Source: Paracyclopina nana (lineage: Eukaryota > Arthropoda > Copepoda > Cyclopoida > Cyclopettidae). From it: a stretch of DNA of 64,000 bases. The translations under genes were made by a program, and so were the position numbers. The stretch's first letter is position 1, and every line of letters starts with the position of its first letter. The notes under the pieces are model-generated. The model was not told the origin of the DNA and made no database searches. It worked only from the letters and a program-made list of their open reading frames with translations. Shown here in pieces: positions 1 through 13,241 of this stretch. The stretch spans positions 2,666,001 through 2,730,000 of the forward strand of contig JAGUCH010000004.1 in the NCBI GenBank assembly GCA_019096065.1. Reading direction: 5' to 3'.

Positions 1-998
1 ACATTGTGGAAAAATAGAGATTGATCTCAAGTGGATTGTTGTGCTATTAAGCTCCCATTAGCCCCAAATTCTGACCTGAGTATCTAAGCTGACAAGATAA
101 AAAAGCACTTCATGTCAGCCTTTATATTAAAATTAATCCCAATTTGGTCCGGGAAAAAGAGGAGAAAAATTGCCCCGAATTCCCAAATCAATGTAGGAAA
201 ATACATAACGGGCCATCTTGGCGTGCCGAACCGGGATTGACTCACATTTCCGAGCCATTTTCGCCCTCATTAGAGCGCCATTCATGCCTAACTTGACACG
301 CGGCACAGTGGGGCAATTTTAAGGCTGGCACCTCAAAAACCATGACTAAGTTAGTGAATCACAACAACCAGCAAACCTGACAATTCCCACACGTCGTAGC
401 TAATGGTGGAAAAAATTGCCAGATGACAGGGTGGCCATTAATCAAATCGAAGGCAATTTTTGTCTTTTCATGCAAATCTTTGGCGAACGGCCAAAGCTCG
501 GCCCATTTGTTCGATCCTTTTGAACATTTTGTTTTTTGTCTCAGAGCAATCATCGCCGATTTCACGCTTTGACTGACAAAGGGGATGATCATTCAATTTC
601 ACTTCTTGACTTTATTCGAGCGGTGAAGCAGCTCACATATAGTAGGCCGCCAAAGCCACAGCACAAAAAAAGGGTCACGTAGAGAAAATATTGCCAAGCT
701 CATTCAGAAAGATGAGGGCCAAATTCGAACCCTCAGCAGGGAGTTGATTGCCAACCATTCAAATCAACGACGTCCTAATTAAAATCCATGTGAGCTTTTA
801 AGCCTTTGCTGCTACCTTAATTATGAGGAAAAACTGCCTTCCAGACGCTATAAGGTTTGTGGAGAAGAAACTGCTTATTGAATAGATAAGCCCTAGAGAT
901 TAACAGTAGCAAACTGCTTCACTTCGCCATGAAAGGCAGTCCATAAATAAAATCTCTTCACCATGGACCAGCTAGGAGATATTCCTTTTTTTACTTAC
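1..998. other. Non-coding stretch at left edge
   Basis: I see no supported gene here. Open frames are short and lack splice or start context. If the minus-strand exon at 999-1345 is real, this stretch would be its first intron, since the exon ends in a strong GTAAGT donor reading into it. There is no candidate acceptor I can tie to a coding exon before the window ends. Confidence 0.4.
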
Positions 999-1345
999 TG
1001 TTTTCTCTGTAGGGTCGATTTCCCATCTTGATTGTTGTCAGCCTGGCATTGGCACTGCTGCGGCTGCGGCTGCTGAAAGCTGTCATGATTTTGGGCCAAA
1101 GTTCGGATGGCTCTTCGTTTGCCATACAATTGTCTGTAGTATTTTGTCTGGTCACCATGAACAAAGCACAAATTCCACCACGGTCTGGGCCCCAAAAAAA
1201 GTGACCTGGCATCAGAGCTTTTCATCAGCTGATGAGAAGTGGTTTCTGAACTTAGAGCAGCCATTGTTTCACTGCTTCCATTGAACTCTATGTTGTATTT
1301 GTTGTTGTGTGATTTGGCAATTATTTGGACTGCTTTGGACGTCAT
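999..1345 (-). CDS. Candidate first coding exon, protein unknown
   Basis: A minus-strand open frame starts at an ATG (1345) and runs 115 codons plus two bases to a strong donor, GTAAGT, at 998. The predicted peptide begins MTSKAVQ, has a Trp/Phe-rich middle (PRPWWNLCFVHGDQ), a basic stretch (YGKRRAIR) and a Gln-rich end. It is longer and less stop-prone than the surrounding frames. That, with the donor at its end, is the only reason to list it. No family was recognised, and no continuing exon is visible toward position 1, so the gene would have to extend out of the window through a long intron. It may be a chance open frame. Confidence 0.3.
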
Positions 1346-1393
1346 GTCAAAAGTTGGGCCGCGCAAAGTTTGCCCTGCTGAGCACGCAAGCAC

Positions 1394-4300
1394 GGCATTA
1401 TTTCATGTGCTATGGGATTTCGTGATAGAGCTTCTTCGCGGAATTTGCTGAATTAATTATCAAGCCTGCTGGCCAGCTAGATTTTGCGATAAAAGACTAC
1501 TTGTTTCAGAGTAGAATCTCTGCTAAAAGCTTCTGAGATGCTTAACATAGCTTCACGTCTGGTGATCAAGTAGCTGGTGTATACTTGGGCTGCATACCTC
1601 AATTTCTTTGCCATAAGGTTCAATACACTTTATTACCGGGATGATGACTTTAGATTTTGCTCACTGGGGTTTTAAAAAATGTTCCTGGGCCAATTTCCAG
1701 GGCCATTGTCATGCCTGTCAGGTCCCTCCCACGTCCCATGCCTACAGATCATTGTTGCTGTTATATAAAAATCTCACCATCTCTCTCTCTCAAGTCTGAC
1801 CCAATTCTATACCCACATTCCTTATGCATTACGGGCATAAATCAATTGCAAATATCATGCCTCCATCTACGTGCATCGCTTGCTGCGCTTACGCGGAGTG
1901 ATTTGTAACTATATGTAGCTGCTGTTGCGCTGAGCATTGTTTTGGCGCGTAAACAGCTGCTCGCTTTTGTTTGAATTTTCATTGGCTCCCGCTCGGTTTT
2001 TCGGGTTAGCGCTTTTGATGCATAATTAGCCGGCCAAGAGAGTTGGCCCAATTTCCGAGTGCAAAACTCATGCTCACGAATTCTGGCTTGGAAGTCATGT
2101 AATTGTTTTTTTACCATCTCATGGCCAAAAAGTGGGATTTCACTACATAAAGTGCCGCCGCCATCTAATTAATAATAATGGGAGATTTCCATCTCAAATT
2201 ATTGCATGTTTACTCACTTGATTACTTGGGTCTGAGGAAATGATGCTACTTTTTTCAGGGCCCCAATTTGAATTGCAAGGTTACTCCATGTGATGGATTG
2301 AATAATATCAACAAGCTTGCTTCTAGCTTCCTTTATGAAGTGAATGAGGTGGTGGTTAAGAATCCCAACAAGATTTAATTATTTCCTTGTCAGCGGTGAG
2401 TCCTCATCATCCATCTCTGACTTTTTCCCGCCTAATTGACAAAACGACAGACTGCTGTGCTGTGTGTGCTAAAAACAATCACAAATGCAAGTTGTCATTC
2501 ATAACCACGTTTTCAATTTTCACTACATGACAGATGACTCTCCATTTTGCAAGGCTCATCTTTTGCAAGGGGAGCCACAATAAAAATGATCCGTTTTGCA
2601 TGCAAAAATCACGATATTTAATAACTACTGATAACCCATATGGGATCTTGATGGCATGACATGGCTGGATTTCCATAGGCAACTTTTTGCATAACAAGAC
2701 TCCATTGTTGATGAAAGGTTTCCGAGCAAAAAAAAAATCCATCTGTAATTTGATCTTTGTGACAAGGCAGGTTACTAGCGGCACAAAAAGGCGAGCACTA
2801 CTCGTAGAAACAAAAGGTCTGTTTCCTATCAGCAATTTGTGAAATTGATGATGAGGATCTGAAAAGATTTCTCAAAATAATGGGGCAAAAGTGGAGCATG
2901 TTTTGTTCTGTTGATGGTGAAAACATGGCTAAAAAAGCTACCAGAGCAGAGTGTGCCTCAGGTGAAATCCGACACTATCTACAAACTCAAGTTACAAAAA
3001 CATTTAAAGCCAAAGAAGTGGAGATGCATTCTTTTGGTGGTGGTGGAGGTCATTGGCTCTGGATTGATAGATAGCCAAATTTGCGCCCTCCAAAACCTTT
3101 TACACAAATTGCTTTTTTATGGAATTGTCTTGCCTCCAAATGAGGTCTATTTGAGAGTTTGATTTGGCTCGAGGCTGGAGCCATTTATCAATGCAAAATC
3201 TCAGCTATCAGGTCAGTGACTTTGCACTATAGTCATAATCATAATAATAACAACGATGGTTTCACGAAAAATGCTGTGTGTGGCCCTGAATTTTATCCAA
3301 AGGCCGCAATATGTGCAATGATGTGATTACCAATTGGTTCTAGTTCCTGCAGACCTCCCCAAGAAGAGCAGTTTAAAAAGCTGCTCGTGCTTTTAATTTA
3401 ATAGGAATTTGCTCTTTATTACACCCATATGGAACCCCGTGGAAAATGGATTTAATAGCCCCCCTTCCATTTTGCCATCACTTGGAATGCGACTATAAAG
3501 CAAGCTCTGTTCCGCGAAAAGCTAACAAAACAACTAGTAGTACATGGTTTATGCAGCCAAAACTACTTATGTCAAAATTAAGCGAGATTGCATCGTCATC
3601 GCTTGATTAATAGCACTCTGATGCATCAGTCTAATATGGAGAATCTGATAAAATTGATGAATTTGCAGCAGCTTTTCCCGCCGCGAAGATTTGCTAATTT
3701 TCACATTCCACGAGCCAATTGGTTTGTGTGCAAATGCTACTTGTTATTATTACTGCAGGGAGAGACAACGTGTGGGGCACACTTCACACCTGAGAAATTC
3801 CTGGTTATTATGACCAGAAGGACTTTGCAGCAAGGTGGGATTGATGTGTTTCATTCCAGCACGAACAGCTACTCAAGAATGCGAATGTTGACCAAAGTAA
3901 CAAACAAAATTCTTTTCACTCAATTTTTTAAACGAACTCCTGTAAGCTGGTAGCATGCCAAACAACAAGATTCTTATCTTATTGTGCATGTGACAAACTC
4001 GAAGCATGAATATGAGTTAATCAATGCTTCAATGAGCATTCTATTCCTATATAATGCAGCAATGAAAGCGTAAGACCTTTATTACAGCAGATTTCCGAGG
4101 AAGTCCGTTCATCAGTGAAAAATGTGGGTGGTCATTTCGAAATTAATGCCCAGCAAATGAAACTTGAAGGCATATTAAAGAAAAGGGGGTGAATCGAATC
4201 AGGGAACTGGCTCGCGTGCTCCACGCATTTCCAGAAATTATTACCATTCGAACAAATACCACTGCTACGAGCCTCAGCTCTGATTATTAGAAAGTTCGTA

Positions 4301-7149
4301 TATATCATGAATATGAGGGTCAGCATCGGCTTTTTCCCCCGTGAAATTACAAGTGCAACGGTTTTTCCATCCACCAGACAGATATTGCCCAAGGCTTGCT
4401 TCGATCTATAAATTGTGATTCCCCTTTCAGTAAGTTGTAGCCCAGCACCATTTTTTATGACCCTAGACTAGAGCAGCAGCGCACTGCCCAACTGGAAAAC
4501 GAACCTACGCGTCATTTCCAGCAGCGAGGTATATACTATAAACTCAACTTAAGCCTCTGCTCTTTTTTCCTTCTTCTGACTGGATTATTATGTGCCAAGG
4601 GATTAATGTGGTCAAAAATGCAGCAGTAATCAATTACACTTGGACGGCTTTTCGCACTCGCGCTGCTGTTTGAGGCTCCGCTCCCAAAAGCGGGAGATTT
4701 CAACGCGCGGAGGGAATTAGGCAGCAGCACTTTTATATGCCAAATCACACAACACTATGTATACCACTGTGGTAATATGACGGCTACTTCTTGCTATTCT
4801 TTCGCACTAAAATCACAAATCACCAGAAAAGAACTTGTGTGTGTGTCTGAAGCGGTATCTTCCAACGAACTGAGGAGCAGCATATGGCATTGCACCTATT
4901 ACTCATGGCTCGCCGTCAAGCGCAGCACTACATACGCGCCAAGGCAGCTCAAACGAGCGGGTGCGGACCCCAAAAAGGTCCCTGCTGTACCTGATGATGC
5001 CAGCACCTTTCAGGCCATAAAAGAGCCTCGTTTTTCGTCCCAAAGGAGCGGGCGCAATAAATACTGGTAATTATCTAGAAAATCTTGACAAGATGCGCGC
5101 CATGTTGAGGAAAAAACTTGATTAACGTTCCTCGCGCGGAAAAATGCAGAATTGCATTGGTTCTGGCTTACAATTTGCAATTAAGAGTTGTGCGTTAATG
5201 AGGAAAAATCCAGGGCTTTTTATCCAGGCGCAAACGTTTCATGGATCTTGGCATTGGCTGAGCCCTGGAGGCGGTTTGTAGTAACTTTGAGGAGCCCTTG
5301 AGCTGATGCTTTGAAGCTCGGATGTTGCATGATGCGCGCTCAGAAAACTTTTCAACGAATGATTGGACTTTGCTCGCTCGGATATGCTGTTACACAAGGA
5401 GGAAAAAAATTTCTCGTTTTCACACATCTGAAGAATCTAGCACGTAGCGCAGGCCAGACAAAAGGGCACAAATTAAGCATCACCTCCGAGCTGTTGTCAT
5501 CAATTCTACCTTTTTCCCACAACGAGCTAATGCGATGTGAGAAAATGGCCGTTGTCGTGCAATCAAGCAAAAAAGGCAGCAGTAGTCGTAATAGCACCTA
5601 ATGGGCACTATTACACAGGGTGGCCTAGCTCTTGCTCACTTCATCGCCATCACAAAAGAGCGAACGTTTTTTGCCATTCTCGAATATTTTTCATGCTGCT
5701 GAAATTGGCCGAAAGTGACAGCAGCTAATTTCAGCAGTTGCCGAGTCACCCTGTGTTTATTTATAAACTCAAAAGTGTTGCTTGGCAAATCTCATGAACT
5801 CTTCTTCTGCTCCTCTATTTGATCGTGCCTACAACGAAGATAAGTCATGACTCAGGAAGAGAGAGTCACACATTTACCGCAGCAGCAGCAGCCTCAGATT
5901 CTCGATTGTGTCGGCATAAAATTTGCCGAGAGATTTACGACTTTCCATTATTTTTAATCGCACGGCTACCGAATTTAATCAAGACGTTTCAATATGGAAT
6001 TACTATTCTTGAAGGCATCATTAATAGGGGTTTGTAAAAGGCGCCATCTGTCGTGCTAAGCAACGCTCATACGATGCTTTGATGATCAGAGGCCAAATAT
6101 GTCTATGGTAGTTTGGTAGTAGTAGTAATGGTGGAAGAGCCAGGCAATAATGTCAGTACAAGAAGGATCGCATGCTGTGCTCGCAAATGGGACTTTTCAG
6201 TAGAATTGCTCTTTTCTTCAACCGTCCGGTCGGAAATTCCCTCTTCCAATGTCCATTTTTGGAGCACTGGCCCTTTTCAGAAGGTGTCAAATAAGCACCT
6301 TTGAAACGAGAACCATCAAGGACTTTGCATTCATGACTTCTTGTTTTGTTTTTTCCGAGCCCAAATACATGGCAATTTCTAGCTTAGCTTGTTAGGGATA
6401 TAAAGTTGGCCAGGGTTGAGGAAACCTAATTAGCGAAGAGTTCTTGCCATCAAATAGGCCATAACTTTATGTCGGCTATTGTATCAGAAAATTGCATCAA
6501 TTGGGTATACAAAAGTGGCCTTGGCCATATTTTAGTTGGTAGTCGTATCAGTCGTACCAACATAAACTATCTCCAATTTGTGCCTACTCCAAAATTGATG
6601 CCGAAGGTCGCCGCGCGAGCTGCTGCTGTGATTTCTAGTACAGCAACAATTTGCCTCAGCTTCTTCTCAATTTTTGCTTGTCGACCCAAAAAAAGATCAT
6701 GAATGGCAAACATTACTGTTTCCTGCTGGCCTTCTAGACATAGGAGCTTTTTTTGCCCAATGCTCCTCCTCTTCCAAAGTCGTCTCGCGGAAACATTAAA
6801 AAATTCAATTAAAGCCTGATTCATGGCCGTTATACTGCCATCATGACTTTGCATGACAATTTCTATATGAGAAGACGAAGAAATTGTGAATGGATCGAGG
6901 ATGATGAGAGTTGGCTGCACACTTTGCAATAGAGTCCCCTAAAACGACTCACGCATAGCATTTACCGAGGTCTGATTTGCACCTATAGTGGTGAGTCACA
7001 CAATGGACCCCCCTTGCCATTGAGTAACCATCATCATGTATCATCACTGCACTGTGCTGACCTCTCTCCTTTTTGGGAAAAAATTGGACCCTAAGTCATG
7101 TCATCAACAGCCTATTTTGAACAGCAGGAGACCAAAATTATATAAGAAA
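1394..7149. other. Intergenic or intronic DNA, no gene seen
   Basis: Open frames here are short, overlap on both strands and carry no recognisable domain or consistent splice signals. The stretch holds short homopolymers and one CTCF-like motif at 6041. It could be intergenic DNA or a long intron of a gene outside the window. Confidence 0.5.
6041..6053 (+). promoter_or_regulatory. CTCF-like motif
   Basis: GCGCCATCTGTCG matches the general CTCF core GCGCC-M-Y-CT-R. It is one of at least eight similar motifs in the window. Binding is inferred from sequence alone. Confidence 0.35.
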
Positions 7150-7381
7150 AGGATAACGAGCTTATGGCTGAAATATTCCTATAGATATTTTGCCGCAATA
7201 TAAAAATAGAAAATAACAACTCAAAATTGCATTAAGTGCAATTATACATTTCCAAAGCTATTTAGAAAGAGACAGTTTTGGCAAAAAATGGGAAAAAGCT
7301 AACAAATATTCAATCAATTAACATTGTCTTAATTTACTCGCTTGATATTTGGCTCATGTTTTGAAGCAGGTGAACCGGGCC
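7150..7381. mobile_element. Diverged copy of a TIR element (MITE)
   Basis: The right end, GCAGGTGAACCGGGCCT, and the preceding ~45 bp resemble the right end of the better preserved copy at 17883-18104. The left part keeps only a weak resemblance (a TTATGGCTGAAATATT-like stretch followed by ATATTTTGCC). I treat it as an old copy of the same family. The left boundary is approximate. Confidence 0.35.
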
Positions 7382-10300
7382 TACTTAGATAGAGAAATGT
7401 AAACAAACTACTAGCGCCACCACAACAAGAAGCAATGGGAAAAAAATGATATATTTATGGTACTTTTTACTTTCCTCACTGCCATCAGCTTGTTTGAAGA
7501 GCAAATTCATATAAGCTAACAGAAATCCATCAGCATAGTTCATTAAAAGTCAAGAAGGCCCCCTGAGCCGCAGTCCATTTTGGCCAGAAGAAAAATGGGA
7601 AAATGGAGTCTCTTGACCCGTACCTCTCAGCTCTGTGATCTTCTTCTTCTACCCACATAAATGGAAAAATTGAATTCCAAGATTAAATTCTGATTTCTCC
7701 TCCCGAGGATGTCAAATAATTAGACACAATTAGAGGCTTTGCATTTAGCATCTGCTAAATGGCCTGGGGTGCCTGAGGGGTGTCCATCATAAAGTGGCAG
7801 AAGCCACCCATTCTGGCTAATTTATCACTAAGTAAAGTCCACATTGGGGAATGCAGCTCCATGAAAAATCCCCTGATGAATCATTAGGCTCGAAATGCAC
7901 AGCCAGCATTTTTGTCAGAAATACAATGCCTCCATTTTTGGAGAGGCATCCCCCTCCAGTTTTGGTGAGATTACTTATGTAAAATCAGAAATATGAGGTT
8001 TGCACCTCTGAAGGTCATCCTATCCTTAAGTGCCAAAACTTCAAACAGGAAAAATTGATGAAATGCTCTTTTTATGGAGGTGGCTTGCTAATGTTCAACA
8101 TAACTCAAGAAGAAGACCTTTTTAAACCTTTTCCCACACGAGAATGGGTGGATTTTCAATTTAGGTCCCACTGTGTAGAGCAGCAGCAGCAGCAACAAAA
8201 TCTTCTTCTCAGATAGAAAACAGCTGCTCACATCCACGTCAGATGGTTTCTCTCCTCCTGCTCACAAATTATTGACCCAAATAATAAAAAGAAGTCAATT
8301 TGGCCTTACCTGAAACAAAAAGGAGAAATCCTGCTTAAGAAAAATGATGATCGATTGCAAATTGCTAAAATACCTAAAAGATGATAGAAAATACCCTTCA
8401 GCCAGTGCCTTTTAAATCGATGGCTGATGGGGCAATATAGTGTACTACAATTGGCTCTCGTGGAATGGTATCTATCAAGGAAATAAAAGGGTTCTCTGAT
8501 AACAGCGAGACAATGGCTCTCAAATCAGCCAAGCTTCTCAAAACTCCTTAATAATTTTGAGCTCACTTATGCCCATTGTCCTCGAGCACAGCGGGGCAGA
8601 GCTAGCAGAAAAAAATCAATTGGAATGAATACGTTATGCTGCACAGAGGAAATTCACGGTTTTGAGGCTTGGTGAAGGTCGCAATTCCTGCTAGCTCCAA
8701 TCTCCATATAGACAATTGAATTTTTCTGGCTATGTATAGAGACCTCAATGTCATCTGTCATTGATGAACTTTGAGCAAAGTTTTCCTTAAAAAAAGAGAG
8801 GCACCATCATTTTTTCATGTGGCGTTCACATCTCCCCAGCAATATATGTCTGTCGGTGGAAAAATAAAACTTTGTTCCCACTGTGATTTGCACAAAAGCT
8901 TAAAATAATTTTAGTACCCACTGTTCCCTTCTTATCATTTTCTCACATTTATTATGGCAGGGCCACTTCCTGAACGACGTTTTTGCCATTTTTTTGGGGG
9001 GGGGGGGCTTAAAATACATAAGCGGCATAGAAGAAATGCCAAGACGCTTTGATCAAGCAAAGGTACTATTTCTGGGATTTCAGAGGAGATCCGTCATCAA
9101 TTGTCAAGTTTTTGATCCACGTACAACAACAGCAGATTGGGTAAATTGACAAAAGACGGGCACCCACAATAGCTATTTCCGAGGCTGTGCCAAAAATTCG
9201 GTCTCAGGGACAACTTCCAATTATCTGCCATGAACTTGACATGTCAAAATTCAGAGCAGTAAGGAAAAACAACACATCCATAAACCAGATAAGAGAAGCC
9301 CTAAAATCACTCAAAAAAAGTGCTTCAAAATTAGATTGTTGTCAATGTGTGAGGAACTTCTTCAGCTTGACCTGCATGCAGGTGTCAGATGATGCGTGTT
9401 GAGAAAGTAAACAAACTCAGGCCACGTGGGCAGACGACAGCTGACTAAAGCTCAATCAAGGGCCAGTAAATAACAAAAGTAGTGACCTCTTCGTTAAAGC
9501 CAATTTCAACTTTTTCTAGAGGCAAAAAGAAGTGGTCACTCTTGTAAATGACTCGAAAATCAATCTCCATGGCATTTGGGCGTAAAAGCGCTGCAGTTTT
9601 GCGGCCAATTTTAAGTGCGGTCATCCGAGTGAAATGTTAGCTGTCCAAGCTCACTTTTTGACTTTCCTCCTTTCAATGGTGCGAGCTCAGTAGTGGCTGA
9701 AAAGTGCATTTTGTCGGGCAGAAATGCTTCTCAACACCCACCTTTTGTGATATCAAGTTTTGACAGTTTTTGAGTCGTCAATCATTTTCCTAACAAATTC
9801 TGAGCTGTCGAGGAGCCTTCACGAGCCCACGCCTTTGGAAAAAGTGCCGTAATTTTCGCCAGCAAAATCTGGCGGCGGGGAGTAATTAAGAAACTTTTTT
9901 ATGGCCTATTGAGAATGGCTTGCGCTCAGAGTCATGTCATTGTGACGAAATTACTCAGATGTAGCCAAAAATTCAGGCGAAATGGCGGCTACGCCTTCCA
10001 TTGTGAAGCCAGAAGAAACTGCATGATGCACAGTGGGACAAGAAACAATTAAAACTTGAACTTGAACATCTGGAGGACAAAGGTCTACCCAAGCATGATT
10101 TTCCAAATCATAAACAATGGCAACAACGCGAAGAGGACCTAAATGAAATATTCTAAAAGGAAGTCGAGCCTTCGCGTTTTGACCGGGCTTTTACAGCTTT
10201 GAGTGCCAGCCATAAAGTCTCAAATCAGAGGAAATGGATTTCCATTTTGAGAACATCATAAGGTCATGCTTGTTTTTCAGACTTTAAGAGCCTCGTGGTC

Positions 10301-13011
10301 AGTGCTCAAAATCAGATTGCCAATACATTACCAAGCAGAAGTTTTCCAATTGTGGAAAAATGAGCGGTCTCCTTTTTGGAAAAATCAGCAGAGGGAATCT
10401 TTTTTGACATTTTATGGGTCATTTGGAGCAAGTGCCCATTGCACGGACACGACTCGTAAATATCGCTCTAATTGCATGACAATGGAGAGGAGTTTGGCAG
10501 AACAAATCCGTTCGCAACTATTATGAAGCGGGACACATGCTGGGGCAAAAAATGGGCTGCGAACCGCAAAAACGCGCATAAATTCTCATCATATGTAGCA
10601 CACCTATTGATGGACACTTTTCGGAAGCTTTTGATGCCTGCTCAAGGATTTCCAATGACATTTGGGCAGAGTCAGCCTCCCCTGAAATTACCTTGTATTT
10701 CCGCACCAAATTTGCATTTACCAGCTTAGAACTTGACCATGTTTTTGACGAATTTTATGGCGCGCGTTGAGCCAAAGTACTTCCTTTATGGGCTCATTTC
10801 TGGCCATTAAGCCACGGTTTTTTCTCTCTTGGTAAAATTAATCTCACGTGGAACAATACATCACACCCTTTGCTTTGCATGCTGCACAGACAGCCATTCA
10901 ATACTTGGCATTCTCAAAAGTGTTGAAGCTCTTCTTCCTTTGTTTGGTGGTAAATTGATGAGTCAAGATTTATTGATGATGTCTTGGTTGGTGGTCAAAA
11001 TCTTCCATAAGCGATTTGCTAAGTTGACAAGCCCCTAATGGTCATTTTGACCTTCAGTAGTGATTGGTCGTACAAATATTCGAATAAGGTTTTTATTTCT
11101 GCGTTTTCAGAAGGGAAAATGTGAATTGTGTGAGCTGCTTAGGCTTTCAGATCTTAATGGCCGAAATGCACTTTGAGAAGCGAGCCACAATAGGCGCAAG
11201 ACTTGCTTTGATTTCCCATTTTGTGATTTCGCAATGGCTGAATACAGTGGAAGAAGTAATGCATTTCCAAAGCGCCCCTTCTTTTGTTATCTATTTTTGT
11301 GCTTAATTGAAGTGGGGAAATGGAAGTAAGTGGGCTATAAATAAAAACCAATATGGAGGTTTCTAAAGCTAACAAGCCAGCCTGATTTTATTGGAGTTTC
11401 CATCATGTACTACAGCATACTTTTATGATCTTTCCAATTCAAGAACTCAACTGTATCCACATGCAGTAAAAATCAATCAGGAAAAAATGCATCCGCACTG
11501 CACAAATGGGAGACTTCCAAACACAGGGAAAAGTGAATATTAAGAATGTGTTCTAGAGCTCAGAGTTTTAACCTGCCATAAAAGTCACCATGGCTCCCAT
11601 GTGGACATGTCAGGTGTTTAGGGGTCCAAAATAGCCTGTGTACCATATTCTGAAATTTCCAATCTCTTCTAAGGAGCTGGCTGCTAAATGGCTGGAGAAA
11701 AATGTGTTTTTATGGCCACTATAATAGGATGGCTGCATTTAGATGTTGTGAATTGGCCACCCGTGGCTGCTGACCTGTATTTATGGCCAAATATGGATTG
11801 TATGCTTGTCAACTTTTTGGTCTTTGGTGCCAACAAATATTGATGAAAGTGGCTGATAATTAAACAACATTTCTACGAGATGATACTAACCAAAACAGTG
11901 CATGCAGTTGCCTCGTAAAAGAGACAAAACGTATATAAAAGGGGCATTATTTTCATTGGCCGGCTCCTACTACTCTGCTTCATGGCACATTGAGCAAAGA
12001 TGGCTATCTGCTCTTCTCTCACGAGAATGACGATGACAATGCAGCCAGCAGAAAATATTCTGCCGAATTTATGCTTAAATCAAATTAGCTGGCTCACATA
12101 CATTCCACAGCCAGCAAGCCTAATTGCGCGAGCCAACTTGAGTGGAGCTGTGTAATTTTTTCTACATGCCAACACGAAACCTTTTTTGACCCAAAAATAG
12201 CATGTTCAAATTGCCTGAAAGCCAAATGGCCACGTATGCTGCTGCATAGCAAGTATCTCTTCACCACGCGCTTTATAACGCAATGCTGGCTATCTAGCAT
12301 AAGTAAGGTGAAAAAAATGGCGAAAATGCTTTTTTTCGAGGATTTTTTGAGTGACATCTCAGCATCAAAGCACGCTCAGAAAAGAGTCTTTGATTAATCT
12401 CTTTCTTAAAGCCGCAACTCAGCTAGCTGATGCCATTTTTTGTGCCCTCTTCTTCTTCTTCTTCTATTGTTGGTATTATTGTGGTTTTTGGGATGGGCAA
12501 GGCCCCTTTTCTCTAATAAAATATGAGCACGTCTCGCATTCCAAAAATGCTAAATCACAATAATAAAAACGAGAGCCAGGATCGAGAGAAAGGCTAAGCA
12601 AGTTTTATGTCCTGTTCATGTACGCCCCAAACTCCTTAGGAAAATGCACGAAAAACACCTCAAGGAAAGGAGAAAAATTGTCTTATGAAAAGCGCCAGCT
12701 GATACTAAAAAAATCAGATCGACTTTAAGCCAACTTGAAAGTAAACAAATCTAATTTTGGCTATTAAGTTCTCCACATTTTAGTCCTTTTGAGCAAAATC
12801 AAAAGTTAAATTTCATCTTTTATGAAAGAAACATGATGAAAGATAGTTTGTGTTGAAATGTGCTGAAAACCATGAGATAAAATAGCAAAAATTGCCATTA
12901 AAAACGCTGCTCGGCCCCAAGCTGAACTTGTAGAGCGGCAGTCAGCAACAGATTCACTTTTCCTTATGACAATTTTTTCCATACCTTGAGGCATTCTTAA
13001 TACATGAAGAG
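7382..13011. other. Intergenic or intronic DNA, no gene seen
   Basis: I find no supported exon on either strand. The longest frames (for example 10266-10526 plus and 12094-12357 minus) have no recognisable content. The stretch contains a 12-base G run at 8996-9007 and a TTC microsatellite near 12448-12463. Confidence 0.5.
8996..9007 (+). repeat. Poly-G run (12 G)
   Basis: Twelve consecutive G follow an eight-base T run. Such runs are prone to length error in sequencing, so the exact count is uncertain. Confidence 0.8.
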
Positions 13012-13241
13012 GGCATTAGGCTATGTAATAACTAATGTTTTGGCAAAACATTCATATTGAAATTCAAAGAACCTGAGAATTTTTGTATTAGTGTTAGAGG
13101 GCTTTTGGAGCCACAAGACCGATTCCGAAGTCAAAATCTGAAAGTAGCAACTACTCCAATTTCAAAATTATCAGTTTCTCGGTATTTATCTCCGATATTT
13201 TGCCAAAATATATTAGCAATAATATGCAACTAGACCCAGCC
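13012..13241. mobile_element. Second copy of the ~0.2 kb TIR element
   Basis: The left half aligns with the forward sequence of the copy at 17883-18104 (the shared block around CCGATTCCGAAG/CCGAATCCGAAG is clear). The right end aligns with the reverse complement of that copy's left end (CTCCGATATTTTG...AAAATAT). The element is therefore partly palindromic. The terminal GGTTCACCTGC motif has decayed. No coding capacity is visible. Confidence 0.5.

Noticed and set aside
700-760. tRNA-like B box (GGGTTCGAATTTGG on minus)
   Set aside because: The flanking bases do not form a 5-bp T-arm with a 7-base loop, and no A box or acceptor stem was found.
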